From the NCBI GenBank assembly GCA_001599715.1, contig BCHU01000010.1, forward strand, positions 1,217,536 to 1,281,535: DNA of 64,000 nucleotides, in the 5' to 3' direction. Made by a program: the position numbers and the translations under genes. The stretch's first letter is position 1; each line of letters begins with the position of its first letter. This DNA comes from Phaeotremella fagi. Lineage: Eukaryota > Basidiomycota > Tremellomycetes > Tremellales > Phaeotremellaceae. Shown piece by piece: positions 24,411 through 35,442 of this stretch. The notes beneath the pieces are model-generated. The model was not told the DNA's origin, made no database searches, and saw nothing but the letters and a program-made list of their open reading frames with translations.

Positions 24411-25383
24411 TCAATCATAGAGATCTCCCCAGTCATCCTCAACTTCAGGTGGAGGTCCAGGTAGAGGTAAAGATCGACCAGCTTCTTCCCTCTCCATCTC
24501 TTCCAAAGCCATCATCTCTTCTAAATCGGCGTCGTCAGGTTCCCCAGAGAATAAAGCTTCAGGTTCAGGTCGAGACGTGGTAGGTGGAGATCCATCACCA
24601 GGTGGTGAGTCATCGCGAGGAAGTGATACAGAACGACTAGATCGAGCAGGTGAAGGAGGTCTTGGATAGAAACCCTCTTTGATACCTTGTAACGCGGACT
24701 AGGCTATTAATTCCGGATTCAACCTAAAACTTACAGCTACACGTCTCGCACGACATTTCGCCTCGATCCTTTCGATAGTCTGTGAAAATTCTCCTCTGGG
24801 AAACATCTGATGAGCCCACATTTGATACATGTTCAATAAATTTGTTAGATCTTGATTCTGTAATGTAGTTAGCGGTGATCTCAACTTGAACTCACCTCGT
24901 ATCCTTTCCCTCTGACTTTAAATTTCTTAGCTTGTTTGGCTAGTGCTGGTATTCCTCGTTCACCAAGTAGCCTAGTGTTGTTAGTATCTGCATGATCACT
25001 ACGACTCACCTGTCGGCATCAATTTTAGCAATAACACGTCGTTTCTTCGTAGCCTTATCGGCATCATCTTCATTAACCGCAGTCGTAGTAGCTAACCCAG
25101 CCATAGGATCAAAAACAGCAGCAGGCAATGGAGGAGGCAATCGTATATCCTCGTCATCCCAATCATAATCTACATCTGGTTCTGGATCTCGTTCAGGAGG
25201 CGAGGGTCGACGACGATTCCTTATTGGTGATGCGGTTGAGGACGCGCCTGGTGATAGAAACAGTGGATTGTTGTTGGGGATTCTTGATGGACCTGCTGGA
25301 GATTCAGCTGCTGCTGTAGCTGGATCACGAACACGCCTTGGGGATGGTGTTGGTGAATTGAATAAATCTGATAATTCTGTCAT
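24411..25383 (-). CDS. CSM3: replication fork protection complex subunit Csm3/Swi3/Tipin
   Basis: Nuclear fork-protection factor that pairs with Tof1/Swi1/Timeless to stabilise stalled replication forks and support the S-phase checkpoint. The N-terminal third is disordered and proline-rich (TELSDLFNSPTPSPRRVRDP). After KKRRVIAKIDADR an intron joins to the conserved Swi3 domain LLGERGIPALAKQAKKFKVR, then GKGYE and NQDLTNLLNMYQMWAHQMFP with SQTIERIEAKCRARRV. This matches the Csm3/Tipin core (LL-x-GlyLeuPro, KFKGKG, YQLWAHxLFP). The acidic tail ends EVEDDWGDLYD. It is a housekeeping gene lying inside an otherwise metabolic stretch. Confidence 0.88.
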
Positions 25384-25518
25384 GTTGGTGGTTTATACTT
25401 GAAAATGTATTCAAAGTCAAAAACAATAATAAACGCGTCGACCAGTTTACGTAAGCATTTGAGGCACATATTATCCACTGCATATGCAACATTTACAAAA
25501 TCCTACAAGCCCCAAGAT

Positions 25519-26988
25519 CTACTTCTTAGCATCTGGAACAGTCTCGTTGGCATAACCGATACCGTTAGCAGACTTGAAGAACGCATTATAAGGGATAAGT
25601 TCAGCGTCTGGGTTCAAAATCAAACCGAATCCAGGTTCGTCAGTCAAGTTGACTCTACCGTTGACTGGTAAGACCTCGTTCAAGAAGAGGTTACCGAACG
25701 ATGGATGAACTTCCTTTCCATCTGGTGAGTTGGCGATGTATTCACAGAAATCACTGTTGGGGAATGACATGATTGCGTGGAATGAGTAAGGACCTGAACC
25801 GTGGGGTACGACTGGGATATCGTAGGCGGCAGCCATACTGGCCACCTTGATTAATTCGGTTAAACCACCTAACCACATGACATCTGGTTGGAGAATAGCG
25901 ATAGATCGGTTCTGGTTGTTAGTGATATTTTGGGAAGCTTGACTTACCTCGATGAGTTTTCTGAAACCGTACTTAGAGTATTCATGTTCACCAGTGGTGA
26001 ATTTAACGTATGGGAGGGCTTGTTGCAATTTGATGTGTCCGTCAAAGTCGTCTGGGTGAAGAACTTCTTCCCACCAATGGATATCGACACCGGCTTTTTC
26101 ACAAGCTTTGATGAGGTCGATAGTGTATGGCTATGTGGATTTAGTGATTACATCTTGAAGATAAATTTGACTACTTACAACATTCAATGACATCCAACAA
26201 TCAACCATGATTGGGTAATCTGGACCAACAGAGTCTTTCTTTTCCTTCAAGAAAGCGACGTTCTTTCTGATACCTTCAAGTCCATCTGGTGGACCATGGG
26301 GTAAAGCAACTTTTGAACCGAAGAAACCAAGCTTCTTAGCTTCAGCAGATTGAGGGCCGGTGAGATATAATGGAATATCCTTCTTGGTTCTACCACCAAT
26401 CATTTTGTAGATTGGCTCACCACGGATTTTACCTAATAAATCCCAAACGGCGAGATCTACAACTGAGAGTGCAGCCAATGGAAGACCTATCTGTTAGCTT
26501 CGAAATGGCACTTTTTGACCCACCTTTACGTCCGTAGAACATGGAAGCTTTGAAACATTGATCCCAAATCTTGTTGGTATCACGAGGATCTTGACCGATA
26601 ACGAATCTCTTGAAATGCTCTTCGATCAACCAACAAGCTGGTGGACCACCGAAACCAGTAGCGTAACCAATGGTTCCATCACTAGCTGTAAGCTTTACAA
26701 AGAGAGATCCGAGAACTCCAATACCCCATTTAGCACGACTGTCACGCCATTCTGGATAAGAATGCATTGGACATGAGATGTTACCCTGGATGATCCAGTG
26801 TTCAGCTGATTGTCTACGAGGTGTTAATGGTACATTCAAAGTGTAGACTTGATAAACTGACCTGTGGTAATCACCACCGGACCCATTGGCGCTGGGAATG
26901 AAGGTTTCGAGTTTAACCTGAATGAGGAGTTAAAACCTGTTCGTGAAGAAGTCGATGGACTCACGATGGTAGGGAATTCTTTGACCAT
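25519..26988 (-). CDS. LRA3: L-rhamnonate dehydratase
   Basis: Enolase-superfamily dehydratase (mandelate racemase subgroup) that converts L-rhamnonate to 2-keto-3-deoxy-L-rhamnonate, the third step of the fungal non-phosphorylating L-rhamnose pathway. The ATG at 26988 gives MVKEFPTI. Short introns join VKLETFIPSANGSGGDYHR to QSAEHWIIQGNISCPMHSYP. Active-site features are MVDCWMSLNV (metal Asp), VDIHWWEEVLHPDD (metal Glu), KFTTGEHEYSKYGFRKLIE and the catalytic histidine of VPHGSGPYSFH. KKLGFFGSKVALPHGPPDG is typical of the rhamnonate dehydratase branch. It ends YANETVPDAKK. It is divergent from LRA1 with 343 bp between, which strongly supports the pathway call. Confidence 0.92.
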
Positions 26989-27331
26989 TTTGAATGAGAT
27001 CTATACACAAAGTTGAATTAATATAGATAAGTAGAGGAGAAAAGGTAGTTGCGGAGAAAGAAGTGGAAGTGGGTACCATCTCACTTTTTCTCTCTCATAT
27101 GTACTAAAAACTGACCCAGCCAGCTTCATCGCTCCGTGTTCCCGAGTATGGACAGAATAGTCTGACTGACGGTATTTTGTTAGCCCGAGTTTCAAAGGAC
27201 CCAAAGGACCTCGGACCGGCTTTGTCCCTTTCTGCCGTACCTCCACTGGTCAGTTGATTTCCTTTGGTCAACAGGTGTAAATAAGGTGGTATCCCTTTCA
27301 TTAAACAAAATAATTATCATTGTACATAACA
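26989..27331. promoter_or_regulatory. divergent LRA3-LRA1 promoter
   Basis: The shared upstream region has a CGGACCG zinc-cluster-like palindrome at 27212-27218, about 120 bp before the LRA1 start and 224 bp before LRA3. A CT-rich stretch lies near 27030-27100. Coordinated induction by L-rhamnose is expected from the gene pair but is not shown by sequence. Confidence 0.5.
27212..27218. promoter_or_regulatory. CGG-N-CCG site, rhamnose gene promoter
   Basis: CGGACCG, an inverted CGG repeat with one spacer base, as bound by zinc-cluster dimers. It is one of seven such sites in the window, all between genes. Confidence 0.45.
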
Positions 27332-28179
27332 ATGAGTCGACTACTCCCAGGTAAAATCGCTATCGTTACAGGTTGTTCAACTGGTATTGGTAGAGCAACT
27401 GCTATAGGTAGGTCAAAACTTGATTGAGATTCACTTACACCAGCTTGCGCGAAAAACGGTGCAAACCTAGTCCTTCATCATCTTGGTCCCTCGACCTTGT
27501 CAGACATCACGGAAGTCGAGAAAGAATGTCAAGCAGCAGGAGCGAAGACCACCGTGGTCGCAGGTGATATCGCCTTGCCAACTACCGCAACCGCCATCGT
27601 CGACGCAGCCATGGCTTCGTTCAATCGAATCGACGTTCTAGTCTCCAACGCTGGTATCTGCCCCTTCCACACTTTCCTCGATCTCCCACACGACTTATGG
27701 AAACGTGTCCAAGATGTCAATCTCAACGGATCCTTCTATGTCGTTCAGGCTGTTGCTAATCAGATGGCCAAACAGGGTGGGGGCAGTATTGTAGCGATCA
27801 GTAGTATCAGCGCGTTGATGGGTGGTGGGGAACAATGTCATTATACCCCTACCAAGGCTGGGATTAAGAGTTTGATGGAAAGTTGTTCAATTGCTTTGGG
27901 GCCTATGGGGATTAGATGTAATTCGGTGCTACCAGGTAGGTCTTGGGACGACACTGTTCATACTAACGTCTACAAGGTACTATCGAAACCAATATCAATA
28001 AAGAGGATCTCGCCAACGAAGAAAAGAGAAAAGATATGACGAGACGAATCCCGATTGGAAGACTTGGTGAACCAGACGATATCGCTCAACCTGTAGTCTT
28101 CTTCGCGTCAGACATGGCTAAATACATCACAGGCGCTAGTCTTTTAGTTGATGGAGGTGCGGCTATCAGTCTTCAATAG
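27332..28179 (+). CDS. LRA1: L-rhamnose 1-dehydrogenase
   Basis: SDR enzyme that oxidises L-rhamnofuranose to L-rhamnono-gamma-lactone, the first step of the fungal L-rhamnose pathway. The ATG at 27332 gives [20 protein letters not shown], then an intron into [20 protein letters not shown]. The second intron is 27936-27976 (41 nt) between SVLPG and [16 protein letters not shown] motifs are [20 protein letters not shown] and HYTPTK (YxxxK). The [15 protein letters not shown] and [18 protein letters not shown] segments match the LRA1 branch rather than general SDRs. The divergent rhamnonate dehydratase next door makes the assignment strong. The neighbouring 3' gene (TPR-like) converges with only 95 bp between. 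Confidence 0.9.
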
Positions 28180-28274
28180 GGACACAAATCAATATAGATG
28201 TTGTACAATGCATACACTACTATCAACATGGGTATAAACCAAAACACCAAATCCCCTTAGAGCCAAAAACATCC

Positions 28275-30624
28275 CTATGACATGACGAAACCGGAACCAC
28301 CACGGAGGATTCTACTAACACTCTTCCAGAAGAGTACCTCACTAGCGTCCATTTCACCCTCACTTCTGGATAGATAGTATTTGAATCTAACGACGTCTCC
28401 ATCTTTCACACCTTCCTTATCCTTCATTCTCCTGACCACACGTTCGACAGCGTCCTTGGCACCGACTTTGGTATCTACGTCGATTCTTTCTGAAGTTACC
28501 GCACGATGCCACCAGACTCTGACCAACAACATGACAGCACGTTTACCTGCTTCGTCAGCTCTCCAGGAGTTGGTTCTTCGATCAGCTAGAGCTGCTTCTT
28601 TAGTTCCTTCAATCAAGAATGACCATCCAACTTCTCTCGCTGCCCAGGTAGAGTACACTTCAGCAGTGACAAGAAGAGAGGTACGTTTCTCCATAGCTAT
28701 GGGTACACGTTGAGCCAAAGCTGCCATGAACAACGAAGCTGAAGCGACACCAGTTAAAGTATCAGTCTTTGAACGTGCCAATTGAACAGTTGGAAGATCA
28801 GAGTTTGAAAGGACAGATAAAGCTAATTTGTATTGTTTGATAGCTGATTCCAAAAGTTGCCAAGCTGATTCAGCTAATTGTGAAGACGGTACCATTCCCT
28901 TTTCTTCGTTTTGTAAACAGATTACTGAAGCTTTACGTGTCCAGGCTGAGATCCCATCTGGTCCAGTTAACGGTGCTGACATTGATGACATTCTTCTGTT
29001 ACGTCCGACGGCGGCGTCTGTCGATGTTGGCATCCATGATCCACGTCTACCAGTTTGAGGAATCGAAACGTTACCCAAGTGAGATTGTCTTCTGTCGGAG
29101 AATGAAATTTCTTCGCCGTCAGGGATATCGGCTAACGTTGATGAACCTTGTCGAGTTGGTCTTGGTCTGGGACTGACTCTAGGGGAAGGGGTGAACACAG
29201 TCTCCTCCTCTTCTTCGCTGATGGTTTGCGCTGAAATCGGTAGTGGTTTTGGATGTTGGAGTGTTGGGTTGGGTGAGGCACCTCCTGAAAGATTTTTACG
29301 TCCTGGTTTACGTTTCCTCCATACCAATCTTAATAGACTGGCATACAGGACTTTGGCATCACCAAGTTGTTTAACAGCTTCATAAGCTAAAGTCGATGCT
29401 GAAGCCGCTTTCGAACCTTTCAATTTCGCCGCTCGTTCACGACATTCAGTAGCCAACATTGTCATGTCAGCCATGAGTGAACGGAAATCGTCTTCGTCTA
29501 GGTCGACACCGAGGATAAACGTATGTCTCAGACGTTCAAGTGATGATCGATTTGAAGCGAGTTGGACTCGAGTGATGAGATTTGCTGATGAGGTTGATGA
29601 TTTGATTCGTGCTGCTGCAGCAACGGTAGCCATGTTGGATGCTTGATCAAGAGCTTGCTCGGCAAGTTCAACATGAAGATCGACCGTTTGATTATCAATG
29701 GCGAGTGACGACACCGTGATAGCTGCTGCTGACAACGACAAGAAAGTCTCCGCCATCGAAGGTGATTGCTGTGATGATTCTTGAGGATTCATTTCCCGCA
29801 TCGCATCCATACGATCCCCTGCGACGTCTTCGAGATTGGACAAAGCTTCTCTCGCAAGTGCTCCAATAGTCCCCTCCCAAATCGCCTTCTCGTCATCAGC
29901 CGTGTCGTCAGTTTCAAGAAGAGTACTTGAAAGTAAACCACAAGCCTGGGCCAAGGCCTCACGGGCTGATATTGATCTTGGGGTAAGGACGAGTAGCTTT
30001 CTTAATAAACCAGTGGATTCTCGTAACGAAACCACGGCTGTTCTTGGTGGTTGATAAGTCATTGCTAGGGCGATCATGACCTTGGCTTTGCCGAGCATAG
30101 CTTTAGGGGAGTTCCCCTTGAAGGCTAACGCTTTGGTGAACAGATCATTGGCACGATCAAGATGATGATAAGCTTTTTCGGTACCGACAGTGTAGGAATT
30201 GGATTTCAGCTCATGGCCCAAAGCGCCTAACGTCAGCTCGACTGATAATTCTTGACTTACCCTCCATACACCCATCGTAATTCATGTACCCAGCAACAGA
30301 CTGTTTACGAGTTTTAACAGGTTCGTCATACTCTTGACCACCTCGAGAACCATCGTTACTTAACCTAGCATAACCCCCACTGACACTTTTACGATCATTC
30401 CTGAGAGGTGATCTTGGAGGTGTCTCTGGTGGTGATCTACCATTTGAAGGATCAGGAGAAGTGTTGAAGATCACTTCGATAGGTTTCCCTCGAGGCATGG
30501 TAGCTACCGGTACCCTTTGTTGTTTTTGAGGTTGGGGTTGGTGCAACGGTTTCTGTTCGAAAGGTTTAGGACTTGTTGAAGAGACAGAATAGTCGGCTGC
30601 GAAGAGTGAACCACTTGACGGCAT
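28275..30624 (-). CDS. large uncharacterised helical (TPR-like) protein
   Basis: Protein of about 770 residues that I do not recognise. The N-terminus (MPSSGSLFAADYSVSS) is a disordered serine/proline-rich region with SP-rich motifs (PPETPPRSPLRNDRKSVSGG), likely phosphorylated. A 34-nt intron at 30260-30227 (GTAAGT...CTGACGTTAG) joins DGCMEG to ALGHELKSNSYT with matching phase. An unbroken helical region follows, with TPR-like repeats: AYHHLDRANDLFTKALAFKG, then SPKAMLGKAKVMIALAMTY and STGLLRKLLVLTPRSISARE. A second disordered linker lies near the middle (ISEEEEETVFTPSPRVSPRP). The C-terminal helical part ends RILRGGSGFVMS. It looks like a scaffold or adaptor and is probably unrelated to the sugar genes on both sides. 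Confidence 0.7.
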
Positions 30625-31311
30625 TTGGAGGTGGATATACTATCAAAGTAAACAGAAAAAAAAAGAGGTGGTTAAGATGTTTGAGATATATAAGGGTAGT
30701 GATCGAGCTGCCAGAGCTGATGTTGAGGAAAACTGATGAGAGAAAAATCAAAGATTGTATGGGTGGTGAGTGAATCAATATCGACAGTAGTTATTTAATT
30801 TGTAGATCAGAAACATTCTCATGTCGTAAATTTAGTAATGCTGGAAGATCGATGGGCTTCAGTGGTAGAATGGCGCGCGTCGATAACCCATCGGACGGAC
30901 GGAATGGGGTAAGAGAACATTGAAATTGAATGGAAGTAAGGATTTTGGGTTGCTTTGGTGAGAAATTGGTGAGAACAGATGCGCCCCTGGCGTCGACTGT
31001 GATTGGTATGATCCCAGCCGATATAGGTAAGAAGAGGTGTAGTAGGAAGAAAAGGCATAATTGGTGGTGAGACAGATTTTAGATGGACGGAATAGGAAAT
31101 CAAGCGCCACGATGATTAATTACGAAAAAGGAAGGAAACAGATAAAATCAACTTACGTAATTGTTTTGTCAAAGACAGAAGGCGCGTGTAGGTGAAACGA
31201 TGTGGTGCTGTGCGCCTAAATGAGCCCACCGCTAAATAGGCGCGTCAGATCACCTCTCAGCAATAACAATAACGGTCCTGACCACCACCCACAACCATCA
31301 CCTCAACCACC
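30625..31311. other. divergent promoter region of TPR-like gene and ATG5
   Basis: About 690 bases with no supported gene. Three GGCGCG-type boxes occur (30872-30878 region, 31181-31187 and 31239-31245). The two nearest ATG5 include an inverted repeat, GCGCCTA at 31212-31218 and TAGGCGC at 31237-31243. A homopolymer A run lies near 30655. Confidence 0.4.
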
Positions 31312-32303
31312 ATGTCCACCTCCTCAACTAATCTATTCAGACAATTAACATGGCAAAGCTCTATAGCGTTAGACATAAGCTTAGCTCAAGGTGAGCCAGG
31401 TGTCGGTAAAGGTGCAGATAGGTATCTCGTAAGTCTGACAATCGATCCAAAAATTCAATCTCACAAACTAGATGCACGCACCTCGTTCAACCTATCTCCC
31501 ATTGCTTATGACAGAGATTCGTGCCAATCTCGTAGAATTATGTCTGGATGATCAACAGCTAGCTGAAGCTGATGAATCCCAATGGTGGTTCGAGGAAGAA
31601 TCTTCAGGTCCTTGTAGATGGTTTGTTGGTGCATAAATCCTCAACTAACTTCCAGGCATTGGCCACTCGATCTCATCGAAATGCATAGTCAACAGGGAAC
31701 GACTCTACGTTTGATCTTACATCTGTCATCCCCACCTGGAGATAAGCTACTTTTACCCAACACCATCGAAGCTTGTCAAACTCAATTCGTTAATCAAGTC
31801 AAAGAAGGTGATTTCGTTCGTTGGGGAAATACAAAGAAGGTTACAGGATTACGTCGAGCGGATCTAGAAGCTGGATGGGATGGAATCGTTCAAAGTAGGT
31901 AATCAACTCGAGCTATACTTACTGTAGATGACTACGATTTATACACTCGGATGTCGTTGAAAATCTTCCCTCTACCTTTACCCAATACCCCGGAATCTTC
32001 ATACACAGTGAGAGCCTTACCGGTAAAGATCTATCTTCCAGACGCACCCGTTATCCAAGAGGTAGTTCAACCAATCGTCGATGGTAAGTTAAGGCTGTTG
32101 AACAATTTTAACAACCTACAGGTAAACCCACAAGTCTCGCCCTAGTTCTACGTAAACACCTCCCCCTTCTATTCCCCAAAACACCTCTCGCTGTCCCCAT
32201 CGCTCAAGGCGTCGAATTGCCTTTGGAGTCGGACATGGCTTGGTTGGCAGCTTGCATGTCAGGTGCAGACGGCTGGTTAAGAATTGGTGTGAGGTTAATT
32301 TAG
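31312..32303 (+). CDS. ATG5: autophagy protein Atg5
   Basis: Covalent partner of Atg12; the Atg12-Atg5-Atg16 complex acts as the E3-like enzyme for Atg8 lipidation at the autophagosome membrane. Five exons. Exon 1 gives [19 protein letters not shown] (the N-terminal UblA strand). The next exons give [20 protein letters not shown] and [14 protein letters not shown]. The Atg12 acceptor lysine is in [17 protein letters not shown]. The C-terminal UblB domain includes [20 protein letters not shown] and ends [20 protein letters not shown], then WLRIGVRLI. Introns fit at 31429-31516, after CRW, after IVQ and at the GKPTSL junction. The length of roughly 275 residues is normal for fungal Atg5. It is a housekeeping gene embedded between the two halves of the rhamnose/pectin island. 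Confidence 0.92.
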
Positions 32304-32975
32304 GTGATTAGGTTGGTCGTTCATTCCGAAGATTGATACTGGACCTCAAAGGAGTGAAATGGGATACTATCAGATCTGCTTCGTTACTGGTACAATTTTG
32401 TCCACTTGGTTGTAACATTTATTTCCATACCCTGCATATAATGTAATACCATCGTTTCTCCCCCTCGTTCAAGATTGAGGAAAATGCTTGACTTGTCAAG
32501 ATGTCGTTGTCTAATTGATGATACTTAACTTACTGTGCATCTGCACTCTAATTCTATCCCTTTGGTTGGTCTGAACTTCTCTTTCGACTGCTGTCATCGT
32601 GCCGTCGAAGAGACTGAACCAGCCAAAAGAGTGATCATTAGGTTATGGCTGGTGATCGATCCTCAACCTCTTCAAGAACTTGGTTTACTTGAACTGGAGT
32701 TGAGAATTAACGTTTGTAAGTGTGTATAAATACAGTACCTGATACACTCAGAGATTCAAAGTCGAAAAACAATCACAGCATAGGTCATAATGTATGTAGA
32801 GTGCATGTCAAAAAGTTAATTTCATGCTTGTCTCCATATTGTTGTATGCATGCCATACGATATAATCAACCCACATACATAGGAATGCAACTATCGTATA
32901 AAACTACTATTTATTACATCAAAAACAAATCCCAATGCATCAACTAGTTCGCTCAAGTACCTTCGACTCTGTAAA
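32304..32975. other. convergent intergenic region
   Basis: About 670 bases between the stops of ATG5 and the MFS transporter. Two overlapping short open frames (32535-32729 and 32720-32947) have no recognisable domain and no neighbouring splice sites that extend them. It is longer than most convergent gaps here, so an unannotated non-coding RNA is possible, but I see no evidence for one. Confidence 0.4.
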
Positions 32976-35014
32976 TTAAACATCGACGACAACACGACCT
33001 GGGACTGGGTTACCGACTTCAGCGATATCTTTTTCGTTCTCATCCAAGAGCTCAGCTGTGACACCTTCAACATGTTGGGTTTCTGGTTTCTCCTCTTCAA
33101 GTGTCTTTTGAACACCGAATTCAGCGGTTTCATCTGAGTTTTGGGTTAGTCCATAGTCTTTAATTTGCATGCATTACGACTCACCTCTGATTTTGAATTG
33201 CTTGAATTTTCTTGTTGGGACCCTGTTGGCAAACAAGATGTCGAGTTCAGCGAAGGAAAAGCCACCTGTTTCTGGGAGTCTGAAGAAGGTCCAGGTTAAA
33301 CAGATGAGATTGCAGCCTAGGAAGTACATCAGTTTTGAACGACCCATGTGAATATATTCACTCACCCAACCAGAACAAAGCAGACTTTGCTCCCCAATTC
33401 CAACCTGATGAATCGGTGGCAATCATACGAGCTCTGAGTTGGGTACCGATAATAGCAGAAACTAGGTAGAAGAAACGACCCAAGACAATTGATCTTGATC
33501 TCAATCTTGATGCTGGGAGTTCACCGACGATTGAGTAACATACTGGACCGAGGGAGAAATGGAACATCAAGTTGATCATCACCAGTAGAGCACCCATTGC
33601 GTTTAGGACTGGTGTGGTAGCTGGGACGAAACCCATTATTCCGATTGGAAGGAGACAAGCACCGACAGACAAGATACCAAAGAGATAGATTGGTCTTCTA
33701 CCGAATCGTCCAAGAGCTACCCATGAGCTATAGGTTAGCGAAGGTTCACTTGTCAAGACTTACATCATAACACCGATAATAGCCATAGCAGATAACACCA
33801 AGTTCAAGTTGAAAGCAGCAGCGACGGACATACCAGCCTCTTCAAGGAATTCAATAGTCAAACCAGTGATGATGTTACCGTTCCACAATTGAACACCCCA
33901 AACTCCTAACATGATTTCAGTTCTTCGTCTGTTAACACCGGTGAACATTTCTTTCCAACTACCGTTTGAAGCTTCGATTTTTTCAAGAGCATCAGTGTGT
34001 CTCATGAAAGCGACAAATCCAGCTGCTTCCTTTTCGTCGTAGAAGCCTGGTCGAGCACAACGGGTGATTGTCTTTTCGGCATCTTCGTATCGTCCAACAC
34101 GAGTTAACCACCATGCACTTTCTGGTGCGAAGAAACAACCAGTCGCGAGGGGAACTGGCCAAACCCATTGGAGGATGTATGGGATTTTCCATCCGTATGG
34201 TCCACTAAGACCTGAGGTGGCTTTGAGTACACCTGATGAAATGAAACTACCACCACCGTAACCGATTGAAGCGAAGGCGTTAAGGTAACCTCGAAGTTGG
34301 ATTGGACAGATTTCAGCAGCGTAAGCGGTAGACAAAGTTTCTAAACGTTAGCTCAGAGTGCATGACGTCGACTCACGGAACATTCCCCATGGGATACCCA
34401 TAGCCAACTCAGCGACGAGAAGCATGTTCAAGCTGACGGCGAAGACGGCCAAAAAGATCGTGGCAGTCATGAGAATCATACCACCGATGAAAGCTTTCTT
34501 GGAACCATATCTTTCTTGAGCCCAACCGTTGATGACTAGACCGATTAATTGACCACAGTAGGCGATGTTGGTCAACTAGAGCGAAATCAGTCAGACCCCT
34601 TTTCAGGTTTCAGTTTAAACTTACGCCACTCTGGTAATTGGCTGAGATGGTGAGTTTACCGTTGACTTCGATACCGAAACTGTTCAAGAACGCTGGCAGA
34701 CCAAAGAAAGAGTTGATCTAGTGAATGTCAGCAGTGACCAAGTATCGTTAAATCGAAAACAAAAATTTGAAAAAACCACTTACAACTGCAGTATCATAAC
34801 CTTCCATGAAAAGAGCACTGGTGAGGAAAATACTCCAACAAGCAGCTCTCCAATGATTCTTCCAAGCTTCTCTGAAAGTTTCTTTTTTTTGTCTTGCAAC
34901 TACTTCATAACCGATTCTGATGAGTTCTGGATCGAGATCATGAACGACAGCTCTTAGTTGCTCGTCGGTCAGACCAATTGTATCTGGTGTATCTTTGAAA
35001 GTGATTCCTGGCAT
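32976..35014 (-). CDS. MFS sugar transporter (alpha-glucoside/hexose permease-like)
   Basis: Plasma membrane sugar permease with 12 predicted helices. The cytoplasmic N-terminus (ITFKDTPDTIGLTDEQLRAV) precedes helix 1 (WSIFLTSALFMEGYDTAV). Further parts are NIAYCGQLIGLVINGWAQER, TLSTAYAAEICPIQLRGYLN, the central motif FFAPESAWWLTRVGRYEDAE (PESxWWL in place of the hexose PESPRYL, as in alpha-glucoside and related permeases) and VALGRFGRRPIYLFGILSVG. The tail ends GNPVPGRVVVDV. It is divergent from a GH105 hydrolase in a promoter with two CGG-N-CCG sites and a 22-bp palindrome. That makes uptake of rhamnose or an unsaturated galacturonyl-rhamnose disaccharide the best guess, inferred from context. 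Confidence 0.88.
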
Positions 35015-35121
35015 GGTTGTGGCGAAGGGTGAAAGGGGGAATTTTAGAGATCGAAAAGAGCCCCATGGTTCTTACAATATATACAACAGCCCCACATCAA
35101 TTCGGAATGTGTTTCAACCGT

Positions 35122-35143
35122 TGATACACCGAACGGTGTATCA
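35122..35143. promoter_or_regulatory. perfect 22-bp palindrome, CCG-N2-CGG everted core
   Basis: Left arm TGATACACCG, spacer AA, right arm CGGTGTATCA; the arms are exact reverse complements. The centre is an everted CCG/CGG pair, a geometry used by some zinc-cluster dimers. It lies 108 bp from the transporter start and 300 bp from the GH105 start. Confidence 0.6.
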
Positions 35144-35168
35144 CCTTGTGTGGTATTGATGCAATAGG

Positions 35169-35175
35169 CGGCCCG
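35169..35175. promoter_or_regulatory. CGG-N-CCG site, transporter/GH105 promoter
   Basis: CGGCCCG, the transporter-proximal of two such sites in this divergent promoter, about 155 bp from the transporter start. Confidence 0.45.
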
Positions 35176-35277
35176 CTGTATACCCTCCCCTTTCATTGTG
35201 ATCGGTGGAGTCTTAGAGTTAAGCCCCAACAAATCCCCTCTCCCCTTAAAGTGGCCTAAAATAGTTCTTTCAGGTAC

Positions 35278-35284
35278 CGGACCG
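35278..35284. promoter_or_regulatory. CGG-N-CCG site, transporter/GH105 promoter
   Basis: CGGACCG, the same sequence as the site in the LRA3-LRA1 promoter, about 160 bp upstream of the GH105 start. Confidence 0.45.
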
Positions 35285-35442
35285 CTGGGCGTGGCGTAAT
35301 CCAATGTTACACCATATGAAAACCGATGACATTCGGCGTAGCCATTGTACCGTAGTATCTTTGTACCAAATGTCACCGAGCAACTTATCGTGAAACATTC
35401 TTTCAAACTTTTGTTCTGATCCCACTATAAACGAAATCGAAA

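Larger units (their letters stand above)
35015..35442. promoter_or_regulatory. divergent transporter-GH105 promoter
   Basis: The region holds a perfect 22-bp palindrome (35122-35143) and two CGG-N-CCG sites (35169-35175 and 35278-35284). This is the densest set of operator-like elements I see in the window. It separates a sugar permease from an oligosaccharide hydrolase, the classical layout of an inducible uptake-plus-hydrolysis pair. Confidence 0.55.

Noticed and set aside
32535..32947. Two short plus-strand open frames after ATG5
   Set aside because: No domain, no signal peptide and no splice extension; composition resembles the surrounding non-coding DNA.
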